This document shows, in pieces, positions 51,200-60,036 of a stretch of DNA of 64,000 nucleotides. A program made the translations under genes and the position numbers. How positions within the stretch are numbered: position 1 is the first letter of the stretch; each line of letters begins with the position of its first letter. The notes beneath the pieces were generated by a model. It did not search any database, was not told the origin of the DNA, and was given only the letters and a program-made list of their open reading frames with translations. Source of the stretch: Planctomycetaceae bacterium. GTDB taxonomy: Bacteria; Planctomycetota; Planctomycetia; Pirellulales; Pirellulaceae. The stretch covers positions 79,383 to 143,382 of the forward strand of contig JAHEBQ010000007.1 of NCBI GenBank assembly GCA_024642205.1, given 5' to 3'.

Positions 51200-54100
51200 C
51201 TAAAAGCGGTAGATCGCACAACCGACCTGCAAGCCCGCGCCAACCTGGACCACCAATCCGATGTCTCCTGCTTGGGCCAGCGACCTTGTTTCGACGGCGT
51301 GGAACGAATACGGCATCGAGGAGGTGAACCAATCCTGGCCTTCGTCGACGATATCGACGAATCGGTCGCGTGGAACATTCAGGGCAATCGCCAGTTTGCA
51401 CAGAAAATGGTGAGAAAACTGCGGCGGCAGGACGATGTCGATTTCTGACAACGATAATCTCTCGCGAGCCAGCAGCTCGTTCACTGCTTCCGGAATAATC
51501 GACAGGAAAAGCCCGGCGACATTGGGATCCTGTTCCAGGATGATGCGCGGGCCGGCCGGTGTGTATTGGCCGGTGACCTTGCGGGCGTCCAGTAACCCCG
51601 GGGAGTACTTGAAGACAAAATCTCCAAACCCGGTGCGCGCCGGTGATCGCCGATCCAGTATGATTGCCGATGCGGTCTCCTTGATGCCGATCAAATCGTC
51701 CGGGAACTGATTGCGATTGTTTTCGACTTCCGAGGCGATAATTAACGCGTTTTGGATGGTTTGGCTGTGGATCATCCGGGAAGCAATTTCGCAGGCCGTC
51801 ATCATTCCCATTCCACCGTTAATCACGTCGAAGGCGAACGTCTGCTGAGAATCGGTCGGACGAACTGCGTCATTGATTTTTAGTTTGCCGGCGATCATCG
51901 TCGCCAGTGCCGGCTCAGAAATAAAGTCAGTGCGGTAAACGCCGGCGAATATCACGACGTCGATTTCAGCCGGTTTGTACTCCGATCGTTGAAAACAGTT
52001 GTTCACCGCAGCGGTGACCAACGGGATCGTCTCGAGCGCTACATTGTCTTCGGCCGCCACGACTCCCAGGCTCTCGATGCGAATTCTTCGTTGACGACAA
52101 CAGGCGACATTCGGCGGTGATTCGACACGGACCCGTTTGACGACAGGCGTCCCGGAGGCTCTTCGCCTGCGAATTCGATCGGGCAGATCATCAAATGTGT
52201 AGAGGGCTGTTCCGATTGTCTGCCCTGAACCAGTGATGCCAAAAACGACATGATCACCGGCCTGGATCCGGCCGTTCAACACATTGTCCCAGACTGCAAC
52301 GAAATGGCTCGTCGAAGCAGTGTTGCCGCGATCGGCGAGATTATTGATCGTATTAGCCGGTGTGCAGATTTTCCGTTTGAATGCCTGGTTGATTGCCCTC
52401 GCCCCGTCGAGGAGGGAACGCTCGGATGTTTGGTGCATGATGACCCATTGAATGTCCTCCGGTGCCCAATGGCTCCGATCCAAAACGGATTTGGCATGGG
52501 CGATCGAATTCTTGATTGCAATCGAAGTATGTTTGATCGGATCTGGAACAACCAAAATCGGACCACCATGGGCGAACTCGGTTGGCTTGCCAATGCACAT
52601 CTCGCTGTATTGAGTGAGTGAATACATGTACAATTCCTCAAATCCGACTGCATGACCTCTCGCGGGTTCAAGGATCATCGCTGCTCCTGCGTCTCCCAGT
52701 GTCAACGAGGCGATGCGTGGATCCATGAATCCTGATATCTCCCGTTGGGCTGTTCTCATTACCGGCGAGATGTGCTCGGCACTAACGACCAGGACTCGAC
52801 GCGCAGCGCCAGACCGGATGTACGATTCCGCGATACCGATACCTGTAAACATCCCGGCACAGGCATTATTTATGTCAAAGGCGATCGCATTCGGGAATTC
52901 GAATCGTTGTTTCACGTACATTGCAGTACCGGGCTCAATCGCGGCAGATTCAGGTTGCTCGTCGCGGCCAATATGGCAACAAATGACCAAATCAATCTGA
53001 TCGGGCGTGTATCTGGAGTGTTCAAGGCATTCGGAAACGGCATTGCAGGCAATTTCTGAGGTGAACTCGTCATCCGCAGACACTCGCCGGGATTTGATTC
53101 CGGTCATGTTTTCCAACGGAAACCAGATCTTGTGCGTACAGCCAGCGACCACGTCTCGGGTTGCCACGGAATTCGGGGGTAAATAAACGCCCAGGCTCTC
53201 AATCACGATATTGGGAAAAGGGGTTCCAGGTTTTTCATTATCGCGCGGATTCGGTGTTTTCGTGACCTTAATGCCGACAATGTCCGGATCAACTTTTTCC
53301 TCAACCTTTGTTCCGAAGGTCTGACCAGCGCCCGGCGATTGCATCCGCACGCTGGCGGCAAGTTCTGCGACGGTTGGATGCTGAAACAACTGCGCCGGCA
53401 AAAGCTCGATTCCGGATTCAAGTGCCAACGCTGCGATTTCAAGGCTTTGCAACGATGCTCCACCGAGCTCAAAAAAGTTGTCGTTTATTCCGACTCTGTC
53501 CAAACCCAGAACACGTTCCCACGTCTCCGACAAAATGGATTCCAAGCTATTGCGAGGTGCGACGTAGGGAGCCCGCAGTTCGGGGCGCGCTGTATCCGGT
53601 TCCGGCAATCCGGGGCGGTCAATTTTCCCCGCCGAATTCAGCGGGAATTCGACGAGTGGAACAAAGACGGACGGAATCATGTAGTCCGGCAGGGTGAGTT
53701 TGAGAAAATCGCACAGCTCGCTGGTACCCGGTACTTCGTCGGAGAACGTGAAGTAAGCGACCAAGCGGGTGTCGCCATCAGGCGAACTGCTTCTTGTCGC
53801 CATAACAACGGCCTGACGGATTTGGGGATGGACTGAAAGTTGAACTTCGATCTCTTCAAGTTCGATCCGGAACCCTCGCACTTTTGCTTGATAGTCTCGC
53901 CGGCCGAGGAATTCGATTTTGCCGTCGGTTCGAAAACGGGCCAAGTCGCCGGTCTTGTAAAGTCGCGTACCGGTTCCTGGTCGAAAGGGGCTGTCGACAA
54001 ATGTTCTTTCGGTCATTTCGGGTTGACCCAGATATCCACGAGCCAGTCCGTCACCGCCAATATACAGATCGCCCTTTACACCTTGTGGAACGGGTTGCAT

Positions 54101-57100
54101 GAACGGGTCAAGGATGAAAATCTGCGTGTTCGCAATCGGACGACCGATCGGAATCGGATTGGAACTGATGTCCACACGATCGACGGCGGACCAAATTGTC
54201 GTTTCGGTCGGACCATACATGTTCCAGAGTGACCGGCAACGCGTTAACAACGAATCGGCCAGGTCTGGCAATAATGCTTCGCCTCCACATAACGCGCGTA
54301 AATTCGGGTCGCCGCGCCAACCGGCTTCGACCAAAAGTCGCCACGTTGCCGGTGTCGCCTGAACCATCGTGGCCCCCGATACCTCAAGCTCCCGGGCCAG
54401 CTGAATTCCATCGGAGGCAATTCCGTCGCCGACGATCACGACCCTGGCACCGACCGTCAAGGGAAGGAACAGCTCCAGTACTGCAATATCAAATGAATAG
54501 GTCGTCAGTGCCAACAGTACGTCGCCACCATCTATCCCGGGATGCCGTTTCATGGACGTCAAGAAATTCACAACAGATCGGTGTTCAATCTCGACTCCCT
54601 TGGGCTGACCAGTGGACCCCGACGTAAAAATCACGTAGGCCAGGTTCGAAGCCCTGACACGCCGGATCGGGTTGTTGCAGTTTTTATTGGCGATCGTTGT
54701 CCAGTCGTCGTCCAGGCAAACCAGCTGGCCGTGCAAACCAAGCAGGTCATTGGCCAGTCTTTGCTGTGTCAACACGACTGAGGGTTGGCACTGTTTAAAC
54801 ATCAACGACAGGCGTTGGCGAGGTGTTCCTGGAGACAGGGGAACGTAGGCACCGCCCGATTTAAGAATGCCAAGCAAGCCAATCATCATCTCCAGGGAAC
54901 GATCAACATAAATCGCGACCAGGTTTTCCGGGCCCACGCCAAGCTTGATAAGGTGACTGGCAACTTGATTTGCACGTGCGTTGAGTTCTCGATACGTCAG
55001 GCTTTGCCCCTTGCATTCAACAGCCGTTGCTTCTGGCGTTTGAGCTACTTGAATTTCGAACATCTCGTGCAGACAGGTTTCGAGGGGATACTCGGCAGCG
55101 GTGTCGTTCCAGGTTTCAATCAGGGTTTGTTTCTCGTTGGAATTCAGCAACGGCAGTTCACCAATTGAACGCTCCGGGTTGTCAGCAATACTCCGACATA
55201 TCGATTGGTAATGTCGAGCCATTCGGGCGATCGATGATTCATCGAAAAGTTCCACGTTGTATTGAATCACCCCGGAAACGGAATCGCCACAATTGAGGAA
55301 CATCAGCATCAAATCGAATGCGGAGCCCTGTTGCCCCAGCAGGAACGGCTCGAGCCCGAGCGACCCGGGATCGATCGGTTGATTATCCGAATTCCCTTCG
55401 GCAGCCAAAGATGGGTCCAACCTGCGCGGTGTGTTCCAACCAATCGCTACCTGAAAAACCGGCGAACGACTCGCGTCGCGAGGCGCCTGAAGTCGTTCGA
55501 CCAGCAAGGAAAACGGGTAGTCCTGGTGAATAATCCCTTTTCCCAATGTCTCGCGGACTTGTTGCAGAAATCCAGTGAACGATTGATCAGCTGATAAATT
55601 GGCGCGCAATGCAATTGGATTTACGAAATAGCCAAACACCTGTTCGAATTCAGATCGAGTACGACCGCCGGCGGGACACCCGACAACAATGTCTTCCTGT
55701 TCGCAGTATCGGTAAAGCAATACCTGGAAGGCTGCCAGGCAAGTAGTGAACAGTGTTACCCCCTGAGCCTTGGAAAATTCAAACAACTGATCCGTCAGTG
55801 GACCGGGTAGTCTGAATGGATGAGATTTTCCCCGAAACGACTGCAATCGTGGACGAGGGAAGTCGGTTGGGAGATCAAGCAGTGGCAACTCCCCGCGCAA
55901 TTCCTCCTGCCAATAATCCCACATCCGTTCACCTTCGGAGTGTTCAAGAATTTGCTCCTGCCAGCGTACGAAATCATGATAAGTGGCCTTGGGAACCGGC
56001 AGGTTCGTTTGCTCACCGGTTGTTTCTTCGCGATAAAACAGCTCGAGTTCACCCAACAACAGATCAAACGCCCAAAAGTCGATGGCAATATGATGAACGA
56101 CGAACAGCATGATGTGCTGAGCGCCGGTTCGTTCAAGCAAATGGACACGCAAGACGGGTCCATGCTTGAGATCAAATGGAATGTCGGCAAGCGTCTGAAT
56201 TCCGGCTTCGAGTTCATCCTGGTTCCAATGGCGGGCATCGACGACTTGCAAATCAAACGTTTGAAAAGGTCGCACGCACTGGAGGGGAGTTCCGTCATGC
56301 AGTGCATAGGTGGTGCGCAGGATCTCATGTCGATTGAGTAGGGACTGAAACGCACGGCAAAACGCCTGGTGGTCGAGATCTGCGCGAACCCGGGCGGCAT
56401 ACATGATGTTGTATGCCGCACTGCCAGGATCCATTTGATAGATGAACCATAAAGCGCGTTGACCGTGGGACAGTGGGTAAGTCGTGATCTCCTGCCGGGC
56501 CTTTTCTTCCAACAATTCCCTCAAGAGTGCGGAAGTCTCTGCAGCCGAAAGATTATCGATTCCAGCCAGGAGTTCATGAACAGATTTTGCCGAATTTGTT
56601 TTATCCAGTCTGTTGTGAACCACCGCGCGTTTTGACCTTGATTCCAGCTCGCGGTGCATTGGAATCACTGATTTGTCCGTTGCTTCCGTTGTGTGGTCGG
56701 TTGAAAGAAAGTCCGCCAATTCCGAAATCGTGGGGTAGTTAAACAGGAGTTTGGGAGAAACCGTTTCACCCAGCACGTCTTCCAATTCTCCCGAAATTCC
56801 GATTAACGTTACTGAGTCCAATCCCAAATGGGCGAACGTCTCGTTGACGTCAATTTTTGCTTCGGTTGTCTTCAGTTGATCGGCAATTCGGCCAACCAGC
56901 CAGGCTTGTATGAACTCAGGCGAACCCACGTGAACGGTTGCGGTGGTCGGCGAAGACGAGGAAAGTTGTTCGCCCGCGGGTTGGCCGATCGAAACTTCAG
57001 TGGGGGGCCACTGGGCCAGGAACTCCAGTTGGTTTGTAAGGTATAGCTCGCGGCAAGCACCCCGTTGGACTTTGCCGCTGGACGTTTTTGGCAGCCTCCC

Positions 57101-58753
57101 GACTTTTAACAGAACAATTGACTGTGGCACCACGTCGAGAAACTCAAAAACGGCTTTGCGAATGGCCGCTGTGATTTCGACCAGGTCGTATTTTCGGTGT
57201 TCACGAACCAACTCCTGGGCGATGACCAGCTGTTCGGAATTTTCACGATCAACCGAAAATGCAACGCCGCCACCGGTTCGAATTGCCTCGTGAGAGGCTT
57301 CGACAATCGACTCAATATCATGAGGGTAGAGGTTCCGACCGTTAATAATGATCAGGTCTTTTGATCGGCCGGTGACAAACAACTCGCCTTCATGAAAAAA
57401 CCCCAAGTCACCGGAACGGAGGAACCGATTTGTCTCACCACCGTGATTGGCAATCGTTCCATGAAACACGCATCCCGTTTCGTCGGCTTTGTTCCAGTAC
57501 CCTTGCGCGACACTCTTGCTTTGAATCCAAATCTCGCCAACCTGGTTTTCGGGAGACGCAAGGCACGTCACCGGGTCAACGATTGACACGTTTTGCTCCG
57601 GGAGGATTCGACCGGACGAGACCAGTTTCCGCGCCGTGGGATCCGATTCCGATACTGGGACAACCTGGTTGGCTTCCAGTGAGTTCGCGTCGAACGCGCG
57701 GACCCGTGGCGGTTGTTTTCGTTCCGCCCCACTGACAATCAGCGTCGCCTCCGCCATGCCATAGCAGGGATAAAAAGCTTCTGCACGAAAACCGAACGGC
57801 CCGAATTTGTCGGCGAACGTGGCCAATGTGTCGGCGCGAACCGGTTCCGCACCATTGAATGCGACCTTCCATCGACTGAGATCCAGCCCTTCACATTCGG
57901 CGTCGGTGATTTTTTCATTGCACAACGCGTAGGCGAAATTGGGGCCGCCGCTGATCGTGACCTGAAATCGGCTGATCCCACGCAGCCACCGGATCGGCTT
58001 CTGCAAGAATGACATCGGTGCCATGAAAACATTGGGCCGACCGATAAACAATGGATTGAGAATTCCGCCAACCAGGCCCATATCGTGATAGGTCGGCAAC
58101 CAGGAAAGCCCCACGCTCTCCTGATTTGCTCCAAATCCATGGGTAATGATGGAACAATTGTGCATCAGGTTTGAATGAGAGAGCATTACACCTTTGGGCT
58201 CACCAGTTGACCCGGACGTGTATTGCAAAACGGCCAACGTGTCGTCCTTCAAAGCGCAGGGTTCCCATGTATCGGCCAGGTCCAGCGGAATCCGTTCGAT
58301 TGCCAGCCAGGGAATTTCCGTCAGGTGCACTGAATCATCATCCAGAACGCTGGTCGAGCGTTCGAGAACACTATCAACGGTGAGCACAACCGCGGCCTGA
58401 GCGTCGCCGCTGATCGCTTCGACGCGTGCCATGTTACGATTTCGCCGAGGAGGGAAAGCCGGAACGGCTGTGGTTCCTGCATAAAGGCATCCCAAAAAAG
58501 CAGCAACAAAACTCAGTCCCGGTGGAAAAAACAGGAGAGCTCGCTTCCCCTGGAATCCCAACGATGTCAGTTGGGCCGCAATCGCTCGGGCTTGCCTGTC
58601 CAATTGCGAATAAGTGACTTGCGTAACCTCGTCCTGCTCGTCGAGAAAAAAGAAGGCGGGTTGCTGTGCACGTTGTTCGGACCAGAAACGCAATCGTTCG
58701 ACCAGGTTGGTTGCCGGCAAGCCGAATCGTGAGAGATCAGGATTGAGGTTCAC
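51200..58753 (-). CDS. FAAL-NRPS-KAS III megasynthase
   Basis: 2517 residues in one frame. FAAL 1-590 (TSGSTGEPKG 179-188, FPPRRNRN) activates a fatty acid as acyl-AMP. ACP 620-690, Ser647. Condensation domain 755-1200, HHxxxD at 887-892. Adenylation domain 1225-1740 (FTSGSTGQPKG 1376-1386); pocket residues by alignment to GrsA are D1422 I1423 L1426 Q1465 L1488 G1490 M1512 I1520 W1521 K1710, close to the glycine code DILQLGLIWK. PCP 1745-1805, Ser1767. KAS III-1 1850-2190 with Cys1965, His2107, Asn2144. KAS III-2 2220-2517 lacks all three (Gly2314, Pro2444, Gln2473). There is no thioesterase or reductase, so release by the KAS III pair is inferred. Expected early product: a carrier-bound N-acylglycine. 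Confidence 0.93.
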   Translation of the reverse strand: MNLNPDLSRFGLPATNLVERLRFWSEQRAQQPAFFFLDEQDEVTQVTYSQLDRQARAIAAQLTSLGFQGKRALLFFPPGLSFVAAFLGCLYAGTTAVPAFPPRRNRNMARVEAISGDAQAAVVLTVDSVLERSTSVLDDDSVHLTEIPWLAIERIPLDLADTWEPCALKDDTLAVLQYTSGSTGEPKGVMLSHSNLMHNCSIITHGFGANQESVGLSWLPTYHDMGLVGGILNPLFIGRPNVFMAPMSFLQKPIRWLRGISRFQVTISGGPNFAYALCNEKITDAECEGLDLSRWKVAFNGAEPVRADTLATFADKFGPFGFRAEAFYPCYGMAEATLIVSGAERKQPPRVRAFDANSLEANQVVPVSESDPTARKLVSSGRILPEQNVSIVDPVTCLASPENQVGEIWIQSKSVAQGYWNKADETGCVFHGTIANHGGETNRFLRSGDLGFFHEGELFVTGRSKDLIIINGRNLYPHDIESIVEASHEAIRTGGGVAFSVDRENSEQLVIAQELVREHRKYDLVEITAAIRKAVFEFLDVVPQSIVLLKVGRLPKTSSGKVQRGACRELYLTNQLEFLAQWPPTEVSIGQPAGEQLSSSSPTTATVHVGSPEFIQAWLVGRIADQLKTTEAKIDVNETFAHLGLDSVTLIGISGELEDVLGETVSPKLLFNYPTISELADFLSTDHTTEATDKSVIPMHRELESRSKRAVVHNRLDKTNSAKSVHELLAGIDNLSAAETSALLRELLEEKARQEITTYPLSHGQRALWFIYQMDPGSAAYNIMYAARVRADLDHQAFCRAFQSLLNRHEILRTTYALHDGTPLQCVRPFQTFDLQVVDARHWNQDELEAGIQTLADIPFDLKHGPVLRVHLLERTGAQHIMLFVVHHIAIDFWAFDLLLGELELFYREETTGEQTNLPVPKATYHDFVRWQEQILEHSEGERMWDYWQEELRGELPLLDLPTDFPRPRLQSFRGKSHPFRLPGPLTDQLFEFSKAQGVTLFTTCLAAFQVLLYRYCEQEDIVVGCPAGGRTRSEFEQVFGYFVNPIALRANLSADQSFTGFLQQVRETLGKGIIHQDYPFSLLVERLQAPRDASRSPVFQVAIGWNTPRRLDPSLAAEGNSDNQPIDPGSLGLEPFLLGQQGSAFDLMLMFLNCGDSVSGVIQYNVELFDESSIARMARHYQSICRSIADNPERSIGELPLLNSNEKQTLIETWNDTAAEYPLETCLHEMFEIQVAQTPEATAVECKGQSLTYRELNARANQVASHLIKLGVGPENLVAIYVDRSLEMMIGLLGILKSGGAYVPLSPGTPRQRLSLMFKQCQPSVVLTQQRLANDLLGLHGQLVCLDDDWTTIANKNCNNPIRRVRASNLAYVIFTSGSTGQPKGVEIEHRSVVNFLTSMKRHPGIDGGDVLLALTTYSFDIAVLELFLPLTVGARVVIVGDGIASDGIQLARELEVSGATMVQATPATWRLLVEAGWRGDPNLRALCGGEALLPDLADSLLTRCRSLWNMYGPTETTIWSAVDRVDISSNPIPIGRPIANTQIFILDPFMQPVPQGVKGDLYIGGDGLARGYLGQPEMTERTFVDSPFRPGTGTRLYKTGDLARFRTDGKIEFLGRRDYQAKVRGFRIELEEIEVQLSVHPQIRQAVVMATRSSSPDGDTRLVAYFTFSDEVPGTSELCDFLKLTLPDYMIPSVFVPLVEFPLNSAGKIDRPGLPEPDTARPELRAPYVAPRNSLESILSETWERVLGLDRVGINDNFFELGGASLQSLEIAALALESGIELLPAQLFQHPTVAELAASVRMQSPGAGQTFGTKVEEKVDPDIVGIKVTKTPNPRDNEKPGTPFPNIVIESLGVYLPPNSVATRDVVAGCTHKIWFPLENMTGIKSRRVSADDEFTSEIACNAVSECLEHSRYTPDQIDLVICCHIGRDEQPESAAIEPGTAMYVKQRFEFPNAIAFDINNACAGMFTGIGIAESYIRSGAARRVLVVSAEHISPVMRTAQREISGFMDPRIASLTLGDAGAAMILEPARGHAVGFEELYMYSLTQYSEMCIGKPTEFAHGGPILVVPDPIKHTSIAIKNSIAHAKSVLDRSHWAPEDIQWVIMHQTSERSLLDGARAINQAFKRKICTPANTINNLADRGNTASTSHFVAVWDNVLNGRIQAGDHVVFGITGSGQTIGTALYTFDDLPDRIRRRRASGTPVVKRVRVESPPNVACCRQRRIRIESLGVVAAEDNVALETIPLVTAAVNNCFQRSEYKPAEIDVVIFAGVYRTDFISEPALATMIAGKLKINDAVRPTDSQQTFAFDVINGGMGMMTACEIASRMIHSQTIQNALIIASEVENNRNQFPDDLIGIKETASAIILDRRSPARTGFGDFVFKYSPGLLDARKVTGQYTPAGPRIILEQDPNVAGLFLSIIPEAVNELLARERLSLSEIDIVLPPQFSHHFLCKLAIALNVPRDRFVDIVDEGQDWFTSSMPYSFHAVETRSLAQAGDIGLVVQVGAGLQVGCAIYRF

Positions 58754-59140
58754 CGAGCGCAGTCCCCGTGGGGAAAACCGAAAGATCCTGACGCGAATGA
58801 TTGAAGAAGTCGAATCGTCGTCAACCGAAAATCAGACATAGGTCCGCGGGGGTTTTTGTTGTCATGAAATGAGCCAGTCGCCCCGACAATTCTCGAATTA
58901 AAACGTCGTCGACGTCTCTTCGAGTCCACGGCGGACAGTTATCAATCTATCCAATCTATCAACGAGGGATCGGGTTCGCAATTACATAATTTTCTGACCC
59001 GAGAGAATGGGTGCAGGTACCAGTTTCTGCGTCACGAAAGATCGTTAGCGTGGCCCGGTTCGGAGGATGGATTGCGGGGAGGTCTCGGTAAATGTCGGTG
59101 GCTCGCTTGAAATCGGGAGTTGGTTGGACTCAATTGGACA
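58754..59140. other. Divergent intergenic region, no gene recognised
   Basis: 387 bases between the megasynthase and the ECF sigma factor. It contains a short direct repeat (CTATCCAAT / CTATCAAC) near 58948. No sigma-54 match with correct spacing; no clear housekeeping promoter. Confidence 0.45.
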
Positions 59141-59893
59141 ATGATGACTTCCGATGCAGATAACTCGAGCTCTCGATCAAACGCCGGCAAACGTGTGTTT
59201 GCCACGACTTCGTGGAGCATGGTCCTGGAAGCTGCGGACTCGCAATCCAGTGGCGTCGAGAATGCGCTTTCGGAGCTGTGCCTCCAGTATTGGTATCCGC
59301 TCTATGCGTTTGTCCGGCGCCGTGGATTCGATCGGGATCAAGCCGAAGACTTGACTCAGTCGTTCTTCGCGGACCTTCTGGAAAAAAAACGACTGCAGCA
59401 TGCGGAACCGTCGCGAGGAAGTTTTCGAGCTTTCCTGCTGACGTCTATGAGCAACTTTATTGCGAATCACTGGCGGGCCAGGAAAACACTCAAACGGGGC
59501 GGCGATCGGAAGATTCTCTCCATCGACTACGAGGACGCGGACTATCGATACACCGAGCAGCCGGCGGTAGATTTGACGGCGGAAAAGGCTTTTGAAAGAA
59601 ACTGGGCCCTGTCGATTCTGGAGCAGACCCTGGTGGCTGTTCGAGATCAATATGAACAATCCGGAAAATCTGAACTGTTCGACGTCCTTCAGGGTTACTT
59701 GACCGGCGAAGAAAACGGCCCCTATGCCGAATTGGCCGCGGCAACGGGGATGCGGGAAGGTGCACTCAAAGTCGCGGTTCACCGGTTACGCCAACGATAT
59801 GGACAGCAACTCCGGTTGCAAATTGCCAAAACCGTTCAAGATCCTGCCGATGTTGACCAGGAACTCAAATCCCTGTTTCAAGCCCTGGAATAA
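59141..59893 (+). CDS. ECF-type RNA polymerase sigma factor
   Basis: 250 residues. Region 2 with YPLYAFVRRRGFDRDQAEDLTQSFFADLLEK, region 2.4 around FIANHWRARKTLKRGG, a long acidic linker, and region 4 (YAELAAATGMREGALKVAVHRLRQRYGQQL). This long form with DLTQSFF is the planctomycete ECF group that is encoded next to Ser/Thr kinases. ATG at 59141 (59144 also possible). It stands 143 bases before the kinase gene, so signal transfer from kinase to sigma factor is likely. Confidence 0.9.
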   Translation: MMTSDADNSSSRSNAGKRVFATTSWSMVLEAADSQSSGVENALSELCLQYWYPLYAFVRRRGFDRDQAEDLTQSFFADLLEKKRLQHAEPSRGSFRAFLLTSMSNFIANHWRARKTLKRGGDRKILSIDYEDADYRYTEQPAVDLTAEKAFERNWALSILEQTLVAVRDQYEQSGKSELFDVLQGYLTGEENGPYAELAAATGMREGALKVAVHRLRQRYGQQLRLQIAKTVQDPADVDQELKSLFQALE

Positions 59894-60036
59894 TACAATG
59901 GGTTCCTGGTTGCCAGAAGGTCGGGTTTGGCGACATGTTTCAAATGTTTTCTGTTTTTCAGAGTTTCGCTGTAACCCTAAACCGGGCACCGTTTATATAG
60001 GGTTAGGAACCAACCGGCTTTCTCCCTGGCAAAATC

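Noticed and set aside
51200..58753. Megasynthase as a polyketide synthase
   Set aside because: No KS, AT, KR or DH domain of the PKS type; the C-terminal condensing domains are of the KAS III type and the core is NRPS.
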